A stretch of 64,000 nt of DNA from NCBI GenBank assembly GCA_964550795.1, contig CAZKBH010000013.1:1-64000 (forward strand), given 5' to 3'. The DNA comes from M3007 sp964550795. GTDB lineage: Bacteria; Bacteroidota; Bacteroidia; Chitinophagales; Saprospiraceae. A program made the translations under genes and the position numbers. Of the stretch, positions 25,206 through 33,224 are shown in pieces (within the stretch, counting starts at the first letter, position 1; each line of letters opens with the position of its first letter). Under the pieces are notes generated by a model. The model worked only from the letters and a program-made list of their open reading frames with translations, was not told where the DNA came from and ran no database searches.

Positions 25206-25688
25206 TTAAATCCTAAAATCCCCCAAAGAAACCCGTATCTCTTCCGGAATAAACGGCCCGGCATCTGCCCCACCAATAATAATCTCTCTTACAATTGTGC
25301 TGCTGATGTGTGAAAACTCAGGCTGGGCGATCAAAAAAACGGTCTCAATGCCGCCGCCCACGATGTGGTTGAGTTGGGAAATTGTTTTTTCGTAATCAAA
25401 ATCTGAGGCATTGCGCAAGCCACGCAGCAGGAACCGCGCTCCGATACGTTGGCAGTAATGGGCGGTAAGTTTTTCAAAATGATCTACCTGTACATTCGGC
25501 TCCTTTTCAAACACCTGGCGAAGCCATTCCATGCGTTGTTCGTGTGGGAACAGGTACTTTTTAGTACTGTTGATACCCACCGCCACGATTATTTCATCGA
25601 ACAAAGGCAAGGCCCTTTTTACCAGGTCAACATGGCCTGTGGTGATTGGATCAAATGAACCGGGGAAGACCGCAATTTTTTTTTGCAT
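25206..25688 (-). CDS. coaD: Phosphopantetheine adenylyltransferase
   Basis: 160 aa, the usual size. It transfers AMP from ATP to 4'-phosphopantetheine, the fourth step of coenzyme A synthesis, in the cytoplasm. The nucleotidyltransferase motif PGSFDPITTGHVDL (T/HxGH site) is at residues 9-22, RGLRNASDFDYE at about 90-101, and the C-terminal ISSTIVRE (ISSTxxR motif) at about 128-135. Convergent with the fasciclin gene; a shared terminator lies between them. Confidence 0.96.
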   Translation of the reverse strand: MQKKIAVFPGSFDPITTGHVDLVKRALPLFDEIIVAVGINSTKKYLFPHEQRMEWLRQVFEKEPNVQVDHFEKLTAHYCQRIGARFLLRGLRNASDFDYEKTISQLNHIVGGGIETVFLIAQPEFSHISSTIVREIIIGGADAGPFIPEEIRVSLGDFRI

Positions 25689-25864
25689 GGGAAATGTTTG
25701 GCGCGAAGGTGCGGAAACTCGCTTGTACGGTCAGACTTTTTATGAAAAAAATCATGGCGGTTAATGTTTCATCGGTACTGATTAAAAAAGTTGCCAGAAA
25801 TTTTTTGCGCGGTAAATTTGCGCCATCTTAATTACTCCACACATTTAAAACAAATCCATTCGTT

Positions 25865-26362
25865 ATGAAAAAACTGATTTTTGCACTTGCCGTAGTCCTT
25901 TGCTGTGTGTTCTCTGCACAGGCTCAAAGCGATTATAAAACAGCTGCAGGCTTGCGCTTCGGCTATCCTACCTCCGTCAGCCTCAAGCATTTTTTCAATG
26001 AGAAAAATGCCGTAGAACTTTTTGTCGGGTATCGCCGCTATTGGAGAAATGCCAGTGATTTTAGAATCGGTGGACTCTACTTGATTCACACCCCGATTGA
26101 AGATGTAGAAGGACTGAAATGGTATGCTGGTGGAGGTGCTTCCGCGATCTTTAACCTGTATGATAGTGCGTATTATGCCTCGGAAAACTATGGAAATTTA
26201 AACTTGGGCATCATGGGAGCCTTGGGTCTTGACTACAAATTTGCAGATTTTCCAATCAATTTGTCTATTGACTGGGTTCCGGTATTTGTCTTAGGCAGAA
26301 GTGCTTACGATGGTTTTCGTCCAGGTTACGGTGCAGTAAGCGCTCGCTACACCCTCAAGTAA
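25865..26362 (+). CDS. Secreted small beta-barrel-like protein, unknown
   Basis: 165 aa. Signal peptide MKKLIFALAVVLCCVFSAQA, then a short domain starting QSDYKTAAGLRFGYPTSVSLKHF. It shows regular beta strands, many Gly/Tyr and a terminal strand AVSARYTLK, as in small outer-membrane barrels found widely in Bacteroidota. Specific function unknown. A clear terminator follows 25 bp after the stop. Confidence 0.75.
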   Translation: MKKLIFALAVVLCCVFSAQAQSDYKTAAGLRFGYPTSVSLKHFFNEKNAVELFVGYRRYWRNASDFRIGGLYLIHTPIEDVEGLKWYAGGGASAIFNLYDSAYYASENYGNLNLGIMGALGLDYKFADFPINLSIDWVPVFVLGRSAYDGFRPGYGAVSARYTLK

Positions 26363-26387
26363 GGATTAAAACCCTTTCAGTTTTAAC

Positions 26388-26425
26388 AAAAAAAGGCTCG
26401 CCAATCACTTGGCGAGCCTTTTTTT
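26388..26425. terminator. Bidirectional rho-independent terminator
   Basis: Seven A, GGCTCGCCAA, loop TCAC, TTGGCGAGCC, seven T: a 17-bp perfect stem including the A/T tracts. It separates the beta-barrel gene (plus) from the last gene of the respiratory cluster (minus), and should end transcription from both sides. Confidence 0.95.
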
Positions 26426-26433
26426 ATGGGCAC

Positions 26434-26709
26434 TTATTCATACCGTGCAAAATCCTCTTCCGTCAAATCGGCCACCTGTGCGGCTTGCTGGCGGTTGCGC
26501 CACCACCAATAACCAATGGCACCCACCAAAAGGTACGGCACCATCAGCATATACAAAATGCCGCTGTTCAAGCCGGCAGGGTCTCCACCGCCCATTTTCA
26601 GGTTGGCTTCTGCAGCGCCTTTACACATGGCACATTGTGCGGCGGCATCAAATGGCAAAAGAGCAATGGCTAAAAGCAGGAATGCTGGCAAAAAGAACTT
26701 ATTTTTCAT
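26434..26709 (-). CDS. Small CxxC membrane protein at the end of the oxidase cluster
   Basis: 91 aa. Signal peptide or first membrane helix FFLPAFLLLAIALLPFDAAA, directly followed by QCAMCKG (a CxxC pair facing the periplasm), then a second helix ILYMLMVPYLLVGAIGYWWW and a polar tail. No named family recognised. As the last gene of the respiratory supercluster it may help copper or heme delivery or disulfide handling during oxidase assembly; this is inferred from position and the CxxC only. Confidence 0.75.
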   Translation of the reverse strand: MKNKFFLPAFLLLAIALLPFDAAAQCAMCKGAAEANLKMGGGDPAGLNSGILYMLMVPYLLVGAIGYWWWRNRQQAAQVADLTEEDFARYE

Positions 26710-26820
26710 GACAAAAACGATTTAAAATTGATTCGATTAAGCCGATTGACAACCAATGTTTTACTCGAAAACTGAGGCTTCAAAAACCTAATTTGAAACA
26801 ACAGAACGAGGGTTAGGTTT

Positions 26821-27348
26821 TTAATAGTATGGCTTCAGCATCAGGTAACAAATTGGACCAGTAATGGCTACATATAGCCAAAGTGGAAACACCCAACGCG
26901 CCATTTTTTTATGTCTTTCATATTGTCCGGTGTAGGCTCTTGTGAACGTAAACAACACAAAAGGCAAAATGACTGCGGCAAGCACTACATGGGTGATGAG
27001 CAGGAAAAAATAGACGGTCCGCATGATACCCTCTCCGCCGTATTTGGTTTCAGGTGTGGTAAAATGGTACAAGACATAAGAGAGCAAAAACAGGGCGGAA
27101 CACGCCATAGCCGCATAAATCGCCTTCCGATGTTGCTCAATTCGCCCATTTTTGATGTGCCAGAATGCCACCATCAGGATAACTGCCGCCAGTGCATTCA
27201 AAGAAGCGTGGAAAGGTGGTAGAAAACTAAAGTCCACCCCGACGTCAAATTTGTAGCGCCGCATCAAACCAACCAGGAGCAGCACCGCCGCAGAAACCAC
27301 ATAAGCCCAGCGATTGAGGCGTTTTTCAAGTGCAATATTTGGTATCAT
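26821..27348 (-). CDS. DUF420 membrane protein, oxidase assembly-associated
   Basis: 175 aa from ATG 27348; an upstream TTG at 27393 is in frame but less likely. Four to five membrane helices. The DUF420 pattern is visible: DFSFLPPFHASLNALAAV, HIKNGRIEQHRKAIYAAM, LLSYVLYHF and LITHVVLAAVILPFVLFTF, with His residues in helices. DUF420 proteins occur beside caa3-type oxidase genes, and the related CtaM is needed for oxidase maturation. Exact role not shown by sequence. Confidence 0.88.
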   Translation of the reverse strand: MIPNIALEKRLNRWAYVVSAAVLLLVGLMRRYKFDVGVDFSFLPPFHASLNALAAVILMVAFWHIKNGRIEQHRKAIYAAMACSALFLLSYVLYHFTTPETKYGGEGIMRTVYFFLLITHVVLAAVILPFVLFTFTRAYTGQYERHKKMARWVFPLWLYVAITGPICYLMLKPYY

Positions 27349-27410
27349 TATTGGACTTTGATTTTGTATTTTTTTGTGTTTTGAGTGACCCAAATAAGGT
27401 AATCTGAGGA

Positions 27411-28052
27411 TTACTGCCTTGGCAGCATGATGGCAATTTGCTGGACCATTCGGTTGACCTGTTTTTCATCCAGGGCATTGTAGAAAGCACGGATTTCTCC
27501 CGTCGCATCGGCAAGGGCGTAGTACTCCTTGTGTCGTTTAGTGCCTTTTTCCAGAACGTATTTTTCGTGGCCATTTTCCAGGATAGTTCCCCAGGATCCT
27601 AAGCCTCCGGTGACTACCCAGGTAGCAAAGTCAATGGTCGGGATTTTTTGAATTTCGGACCGAAACTCAGCAGTGCCGTTTTCACTAATCATCACGATTT
27701 TGAAAAACGGGCGCGGGGTACCGTCGGGTAATTTCCCAAACTGATCGTAGAGTCGTTTATTGGTGTCTATAATCTGCTTGTTATCAGGAGTTAAATCGGG
27801 ACTGTCTCCAAAATTATGGATGACACACACGCTTTCGGCCAGTTGATTTTCTTTGTACCCATCAGGATAAATGATGTATGCCCCTCTGATTTTGCCGTAA
27901 GAGCCTAATTCAGCTTTGGCATCTTTGCGCCATTGCAAGCCGTCACGCAGGTAAATCCAGGAGCCAAAAGGCAGTACCCCCAACACAAAAATCAGCGCTA
28001 TCGCCATGATGATTCTGCGCTGACGCGAGGGTTTTTGTTGTTCGTTACTCAT
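27411..28052 (-). CDS. SCO-like membrane-anchored protein lacking the copper-binding cysteines
   Basis: 213 aa from ATG 28052. One N-terminal helix (IIMAIALIFVLGVLPFGSWIY), then a soluble domain whose strand order and ending (EYYALADATGEIRAFYNALDE, then VNRMVQQIAIML) resemble SCO1/SenC thioredoxin-fold proteins. It occupies the place where SCO sits in this type of cluster, between subunit IV and DUF420. However, it has only one Cys (SVCVIHN) and no CxxxCP motif, so normal CuA-loading chemistry should be impossible. It may be a structural or regulatory descendant. The SCO relation is inferred, not certain. Confidence 0.6.
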   Translation of the reverse strand: MSNEQQKPSRQRRIIMAIALIFVLGVLPFGSWIYLRDGLQWRKDAKAELGSYGKIRGAYIIYPDGYKENQLAESVCVIHNFGDSPDLTPDNKQIIDTNKRLYDQFGKLPDGTPRPFFKIVMISENGTAEFRSEIQKIPTIDFATWVVTGGLGSWGTILENGHEKYVLEKGTKRHKEYYALADATGEIRAFYNALDEKQVNRMVQQIAIMLPRQ

Positions 28053-28076
28053 TGTATTTCTTTTAAAATCAAACAA

Positions 28077-28105
28077 AAAAGGCGTGGATTGGTTCCGCGC
28101 CTTTT
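28077..28105. terminator. Possible intra-operon terminator or attenuator
   Basis: AAAAGGCGTGG (28077-28087), 7-nt loop, CCGCGCCTTTT (28095-28105), with one G-T pair. It lies between the oxidase subunit IV gene and the SCO-like gene and carries U-tracts on both strands. It could reduce expression of the last three genes. Confidence 0.55.
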
Positions 28106-28179
28106 AGGTCATTATGTATCATGAATTGCCATTAGGAGCGTTGTACGCGCTATTTTCTCTTCAGAAACCAACAAGGTTA

Positions 28180-28614
28180 TTAACCTCGCATGGTTGACTG
28201 TAAGATATACCCCGTAGGTTTTCCCGCAGGCGCAGGTTGTACTACTTCTTCGTTTTTCTGCTTAATTTCCTGCCGTGCAGCACCCCAGCTTCCACCTTCC
28301 TGGAAGAACGCAATAATCGCCCAAACCAAGAGTAGCATCGGGAGCAGTACGGTCATTACAAGCCCACGCACTTCATGTGCCATGTGCATGAAAAAGAATA
28401 CAATGAAGTAGGCTTTGTAAATACTGGCACCAATCATGGCCATCATGTAGATTGCTTGACCAAAACCGCCGTCTTTACCGAACGTGACGCTTGGTATGAT
28501 GTGTCCTTTGGCAAAAAGCGCGAATACCACCTCAACAATGGTGATGATACCGAGCAGTTTCAAGCCGTAGAAAACAAGTCGTTTCTGTTCTTCGTATGTT
28601 TGATGTGCAGCCAT
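28180..28614 (-). CDS. Cytochrome c oxidase subunit IV-like protein
   Basis: 144 aa from ATG 28614 (MAAHQTYEEQKRLV). Three helices are visible (LLGIITIVEVVFALF, AIYMMAMIGASIYKAYFIVFFFMHM, VLLPMLLLVWAIIAFF). The central YKAYFIVFFFMHMAHE matches the prokaryotic COX4/CyoD-type small subunit. It follows subunit III in the cluster. It stabilises the oxidase; no catalytic residues are expected. Confidence 0.85.
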   Translation of the reverse strand: MAAHQTYEEQKRLVFYGLKLLGIITIVEVVFALFAKGHIIPSVTFGKDGGFGQAIYMMAMIGASIYKAYFIVFFFMHMAHEVRGLVMTVLLPMLLLVWAIIAFFQEGGSWGAARQEIKQKNEEVVQPAPAGKPTGYILQSTMRG

Positions 28615-28694
28615 TGCTGAAAATGTTGAATCGTTGAACGGTTGAATGTTTACTGAAAAATGTGGGATTCGAAACTTCACCCAAAATTGGCAAC

Positions 28695-29579
28695 CTACAA
28701 AAGGTAGAACACCAAGAATACGAATACCCACACCAAATCCACAAAGTGCCAGTATAGACCAATTTTTTCTACCATTTCATAACCATTTTTACGGGCCGTG
28801 TATAGTCCACCCATGGCATTGATCATGATAAGGGTCAAAAAGACAACCCCGGAGAATACGTGGAAACCGTGGAAACCAGTGATGAAGAAGAACAATGCCC
28901 CAAATGCTTTTGGACCTTCCTCCACCTGCTGGGTTTGGCCAGCATAAGGACCAGAGGTGTAACGCACATATTTCTTTTCAAGTTCGATTTTTCCATCGTG
29001 CTCGTGGCCATGCAACAAGTATGAATCATCTTTTTTAACGGCTAAAGGAGCGCCATTTTCGATAATTTCTTTTCCATTGACGTCCACCATGACCCCGTCT
29101 GCGGTAAATCGCCCAAATGGATTTCGATTCACCGTAACGTTTTCATATTTGATCAAAACGGTCCATTCGTAAGCCTGACAACCCAGGAAGGTTGCGCCAC
29201 CCAAAATGGTCAAAAACATCCAAAAAACAACCCCGCGTTTGTTTTCGCGGTGGCCCTCCTGCACAGCCCGTACCATGGTAACCGAGCTAAAAATCAGGAC
29301 AAACGTCATGAACGTAACGAATACCAGCGGCCAGTGTGCCTTTACAAATGGGAATGAGGCGAATACAAAATCCGGCTCTGGCCAAGTGGGCATACTAAAA
29401 CGAATGGCACCGTAGGCGATCAGGAAGCCTGCAAAGGTGAATGCGTCAGACACGAGGAAATACCACATCATCAACTTGCCATAGCTGGCCTTCATAGGCT
29501 CTTTCCCGCCATCCCAAAGTTGCTCGTCAGAGTCATGCTCGTGCGTCTCGTGTGCGTGTGAAACAGATGTTTCTGCCAT
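28695..29579 (-). CDS. Cytochrome c oxidase subunit III (long form)
   Basis: 294 aa. A His-rich start is followed by helices typical of heme-copper oxidase subunit III (KLMMWYFLVSDAFTFAGFLIAYG, FVTFMTFVLIFSSVTMV, GALFFFITGFHGFHVFSGVVFLT, YWHFVDLVWVFVFLVFYL). The FHGFHV and WHFVDLVW motifs are family hallmarks. About 75 hydrophilic residues (YENVTVNRN to QQVEEGPKA) are inserted between the middle helices; the other subunit III gene lacks them. Confidence 0.92.
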   Translation of the reverse strand: MAETSVSHAHETHEHDSDEQLWDGGKEPMKASYGKLMMWYFLVSDAFTFAGFLIAYGAIRFSMPTWPEPDFVFASFPFVKAHWPLVFVTFMTFVLIFSSVTMVRAVQEGHRENKRGVVFWMFLTILGGATFLGCQAYEWTVLIKYENVTVNRNPFGRFTADGVMVDVNGKEIIENGAPLAVKKDDSYLLHGHEHDGKIELEKKYVRYTSGPYAGQTQQVEEGPKAFGALFFFITGFHGFHVFSGVVFLTLIMINAMGGLYTARKNGYEMVEKIGLYWHFVDLVWVFVFLVFYLL

Positions 29580-29677
29580 GATTGTCAGTAGTTAATAGAC
29601 TTTAGAAATTGGACTTTCGTACTATGGAACTTGGACGAACCTACGTCATACGACCAAGATTGTCCGAATCAGAATTT

Positions 29678-30253
29678 TCAAGATTGAATCATAAAGAACA
29701 CCATCAGGTAGACCCAAAGTACGTCCACAAAATGCCAGTAGTGCACCACCAATTCAAACCGTTGTTTGCGCTTCAAGGTTGGCTTGTATGGCAAAACATA
29801 CGCATGAACCAATGCCACGGTTATGGCCGCAATTCCCCCTAAAACGTGGGCCGCGTGCAAGCCCGAAATGACATAAATGAACGAACTGGATGGGTTCACG
29901 GTAAAGGTGGCTCCAATTGCAGTCAGCGCCTCCCAACCCATATACTGCAACACCACAAAAAGCAACCCGAGCACAAAAGTAGCAATCAACATCGTTTTGT
30001 AGCGCTGTTCTTTCCCCTGCTTAAATCCGGTATAGGCCAGATGGAGGGTAACACTACTCAACACAATCACTGCGGTGTTCAGCATAAAAATATCAGGCAA
30101 TTTGAACTCCAACCAGTTGCCCGCTGCTCTTCTCACCACATACGCACTCGTAAACGCCGCAAACATCATGATAATCGAACCAATAGCAATCCAAAGCGCA
30201 AGTTTGTGCGGATGAATTTTACTTTGGTTATATTCTTGCCTTAATGTGGCCAT
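29678..30253 (-). CDS. Cytochrome c oxidase subunit III (short form)
   Basis: 191 aa with five helices. Motifs SGLHAAHVLGGIAAI and HYWHFVDVLWVYLMVFF identify heme-copper oxidase subunit III. Together with the next gene it forms a pair of subunit III-like proteins, common in Bacteroidota caa3 clusters. It starts 16 bp after cyoE, within the operon. Confidence 0.92.
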   Translation of the reverse strand: MATLRQEYNQSKIHPHKLALWIAIGSIIMMFAAFTSAYVVRRAAGNWLEFKLPDIFMLNTAVIVLSSVTLHLAYTGFKQGKEQRYKTMLIATFVLGLLFVVLQYMGWEALTAIGATFTVNPSSSFIYVISGLHAAHVLGGIAAITVALVHAYVLPYKPTLKRKQRFELVVHYWHFVDVLWVYLMVFFMIQS

Positions 30254-30269
30254 AACTGTAGAATTTTAT

Positions 30270-31172
30270 TTACCAGATTCTGTCAAGCAACAACACAATC
30301 AACGACAATGGTAAATGAACAAACGATATGAACATCTGCTTGCGCGCCGCAACTCTATCGCAGGTTTTGTACAATATCCAGCAATGCCAAGCCCAGTAAA
30401 CATTCAATGCCACCAATATGGCCGTTGCTGTAATTCCTACATAACCCAACGAATAACTCAACACCGCGCTGGCAATCAACAAAACACAGAACACAAAGGA
30501 AAGCAGACCTGTAACCTCGTCTTTTTGACCATTTTTGGAAGGCAGGAGGTAAAATCCTGCTTTTTTATAGTCATCATCTGCCAACCATGCCACCGCCCAG
30601 AAGTGTGGAAACTGCCATAAAAACTGCAATCCGAACAACATCCAGGCTGTTGGGGAAATAAAACCTTCCACCGCAACACAACCGATAATCAAGGGCAATG
30701 CTCCTGGAATAGCCCCAACCACCACGGCAAGCGGGGTGGATCGTTTCATCGGGGTGTACACAAAGGCATAACTAATGAGCGAAAGTGTACCCAAAAAACC
30801 CGTGAGCGGATTAAACGCAGAAAGCATTGAAATACCCAATAAAGCCATGATTCCTGCCAGCAAAACCGCTCTGGAAACGCTCATTCTCCCGGTCGCCACT
30901 GGCCGATTGGCCGTACGTGGCATAAGCCGGTCATAATCACGTTCCAGCACCTGATTCAGGGCATTTGCCGAACCTGTAACGAAGAAACCACCTACGGCGA
31001 GCAACAACATTGCACCCCAATTAATGGCCCCCGGACTTACAATGGCAAAGGACATTACCGCAGAAAAAAGAACTAAAAGAGTCAGTTTGAACTTGACCAA
31101 CAAGCCAAAATCTCCGACTGCCTGTCTTAAGCCTTCAAAAACTGAAAACGATTTTACTTCGTCACGCTGCAT
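30270..31172 (-). CDS. cyoE: Heme o synthase (protoheme IX farnesyltransferase)
   Basis: 300 aa, the normal length, about nine membrane helices. UbiA-family prenyltransferase that adds a farnesyl group to heme b to make heme o. The first Asp-rich site is NALNQVLERDYDRLMPRTANRP (NxxxDxxxD form), and the second loop is WLADDDYKKAGFYLLP. It sits between coxA and coxC, providing the heme for the neighbouring oxidase. Confidence 0.95.
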   Translation of the reverse strand: MQRDEVKSFSVFEGLRQAVGDFGLLVKFKLTLLVLFSAVMSFAIVSPGAINWGAMLLLAVGGFFVTGSANALNQVLERDYDRLMPRTANRPVATGRMSVSRAVLLAGIMALLGISMLSAFNPLTGFLGTLSLISYAFVYTPMKRSTPLAVVVGAIPGALPLIIGCVAVEGFISPTAWMLFGLQFLWQFPHFWAVAWLADDDYKKAGFYLLPSKNGQKDEVTGLLSFVFCVLLIASAVLSYSLGYVGITATAILVALNVYWAWHCWILYKTCDRVAARKQMFISFVHLPLSLIVLLLDRIW

Positions 31173-31258
31173 GGTTCAAGTATAGTTCGAATCTGCTTTC
31201 CAGCAGAAAGCGCATAAAAATGAATGAATATCCAGACAAAAATCGCCTGGCACTTGGT

Positions 31259-33121
31259 TTAGTGCCCTTCGCCCATGTCTTTTTCGCCTTCCTTCAAGGG
31301 AACATACTGCGGGATGAACTCCTCTCCGTCTTTAGCGTAGTCATAAGCCCAACGTTGTACCGTAGGGATATTACCAGGCCAGTTACCGTGACCTGTTTCA
31401 ATTGGTGTAGTCCATTCCAAAGAGTTGGCTCCCCAAGGATTTTTCGTAGTCATTTTCTTTCCGCTAAAAATGGAGTAGAAGAAGTTGACAATGAACAATA
31501 TCTGCAAGAAGAACACAAAAATCGCAGCAACCGTGATGAACTGGTTGAGGTCCTGGAAGTGGCGGAAAGCATCAAAAGACGCACCACCATCATAGTATCG
31601 GCGTGGAACACCGGCCATACCCGTGTAGTGCATGGGCCAGAAAATTGCGTACGCGCCGATGATAGTACCCCAGAAGTGAATTTTACCCAAGGTCTCGTTC
31701 ATGAAACGACCGAACATTTTGGGGAACCAGTGGTACACACCCGCGAACATTCCAAAGAACGCCGCAATACCCATCACAATGTGGAAGTGCGCAACCACAA
31801 AGTAGGTATCGTGCAAGGGAATGTCAATGGCTGAGTTACCCAGGAAAATCCCGGTAAGACCACCGGAAATGAACATGGATACAAAACCCACCCCGAACAA
31901 ACTTGCCGAGTTAAAGCGGAAGTTCGAACCGTATATCGTGCCAATCCAGTTGAAAACTTTCACCGCCGACGGCACGGCTATAATCAGGGTGAATATGACA
32001 AAGAAGTTTGAAATGAATGGATTTACCCCCGACATAAACATGTGGTGCGCCCACACGATGAATGCCAAAAAGCCGATGGCAAGGATGGAGTAAATCATGG
32101 CAGTGTACCCAAAGATTGGCTTACGGGAGTGAACCGAAAGCACCTCAGAAACAATACCCATCGCTGGCAAAATGATGATGTACACCTCAGGGTGACCTAA
32201 GAACCAGAACAAGTGCTGGTACAAAATTGGGCTACCACCAATACGGTCCAAAATTTCACCGCCAACCACAATTTCGCTCAGGTAAAAAGAAGTTCCCAAG
32301 CTGCGGTCGAACATCAGCAGCAATACCCCGGAAAACAATACCGGGAAAGAAAGTACACCCAAAATTGCGGTAACCAAGATTGCCCACATTGGCAAAGGCA
32401 TCCGCCAAAGGCTCATTCCCTTGGTACGCAGGTTGAGTATCGTCGTGATGTAGTTGATACCGCCCAAAAGAGAGGAGATTACGAACAGCGACATAGAAAC
32501 AATCCACATCGTCATACCCGCACCGGAGCCATCAGAGGCCTGCGGCAACGCACTGAGTGGAGGATATGCTGTCCAACCACCGGAAAACGGTCCTGTGCTC
32601 AAGAACAGGGAGATGAACATTACCACACCTGCCAGGAAGAAGAACCAGTATGAAAACGCGTTCAACAACGGCGAAGCCATGTCACGTGCTCCGATTTGTA
32701 GCGGAATCAATAAATTCGCAAAAGTTCCGCTCAAACCAGCCGTGAGTACGAAGAACACCAGAATGGTGCCGTGCATGGTTACGAGGGAATAATAAAATTC
32801 GGGGTCAAGCTTGCCGATACCAGCCTCATTGACTTGAATCCATTTTCCGAGGAGGGGACGAAGCCATGCCATATCTGCCTCAGGGAAACCGAGTTGCAGA
32901 CGGAAAACAATAGACATTGCAGCACCTACGAAGGCCCAAAAGATGCCCGTAATAAGGAACTGCCGACCAATCATCTTGTGGTCGGTACTAAAAATGTACT
33001 TCGTCAGGAAATTTGACTGGTACTTATCGCCATGATGATGTTCATGGAAGTGATCGTCATAACCCAGTTCTTGGGTGAGCTTATCTTCAAGTGTTTCAGC
33101 AACCGTAGTGACGTGTTCCAT
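31259..33121 (-). CDS. ctaD: Cytochrome c oxidase subunit I
   Basis: 620 aa from ATG 33121. Catalytic subunit of the caa3-type oxidase: reduces oxygen to water and pumps protons. Heme and copper ligands are visible. A low-spin heme His is in TMHGTILVFF. The Cu(B) His with the cross-linked Tyr is in GHPEVYIIILP. The His pair is in WAHHMF. The final heme ligands are in HDTYFVVAHFHIVMG. The E in GHPEVY marks an A-type enzyme. About twelve to fourteen helices. It follows the coxB fusion gene by about 100 bp. Confidence 0.97.
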   Translation of the reverse strand: MEHVTTVAETLEDKLTQELGYDDHFHEHHHGDKYQSNFLTKYIFSTDHKMIGRQFLITGIFWAFVGAAMSIVFRLQLGFPEADMAWLRPLLGKWIQVNEAGIGKLDPEFYYSLVTMHGTILVFFVLTAGLSGTFANLLIPLQIGARDMASPLLNAFSYWFFFLAGVVMFISLFLSTGPFSGGWTAYPPLSALPQASDGSGAGMTMWIVSMSLFVISSLLGGINYITTILNLRTKGMSLWRMPLPMWAILVTAILGVLSFPVLFSGVLLLMFDRSLGTSFYLSEIVVGGEILDRIGGSPILYQHLFWFLGHPEVYIIILPAMGIVSEVLSVHSRKPIFGYTAMIYSILAIGFLAFIVWAHHMFMSGVNPFISNFFVIFTLIIAVPSAVKVFNWIGTIYGSNFRFNSASLFGVGFVSMFISGGLTGIFLGNSAIDIPLHDTYFVVAHFHIVMGIAAFFGMFAGVYHWFPKMFGRFMNETLGKIHFWGTIIGAYAIFWPMHYTGMAGVPRRYYDGGASFDAFRHFQDLNQFITVAAIFVFFLQILFIVNFFYSIFSGKKMTTKNPWGANSLEWTTPIETGHGNWPGNIPTVQRWAYDYAKDGEEFIPQYVPLKEGEKDMGEGH

Positions 33122-33224
33122 ATCTTTCTTTTTTGTGTAGTCAATTAACAATGTGGTAAACGCGAAGTTTAGTTTCCAACTATCAAAATTTCAATTTTGA
33201 CAACTTCGTGATAGGCACACATTT

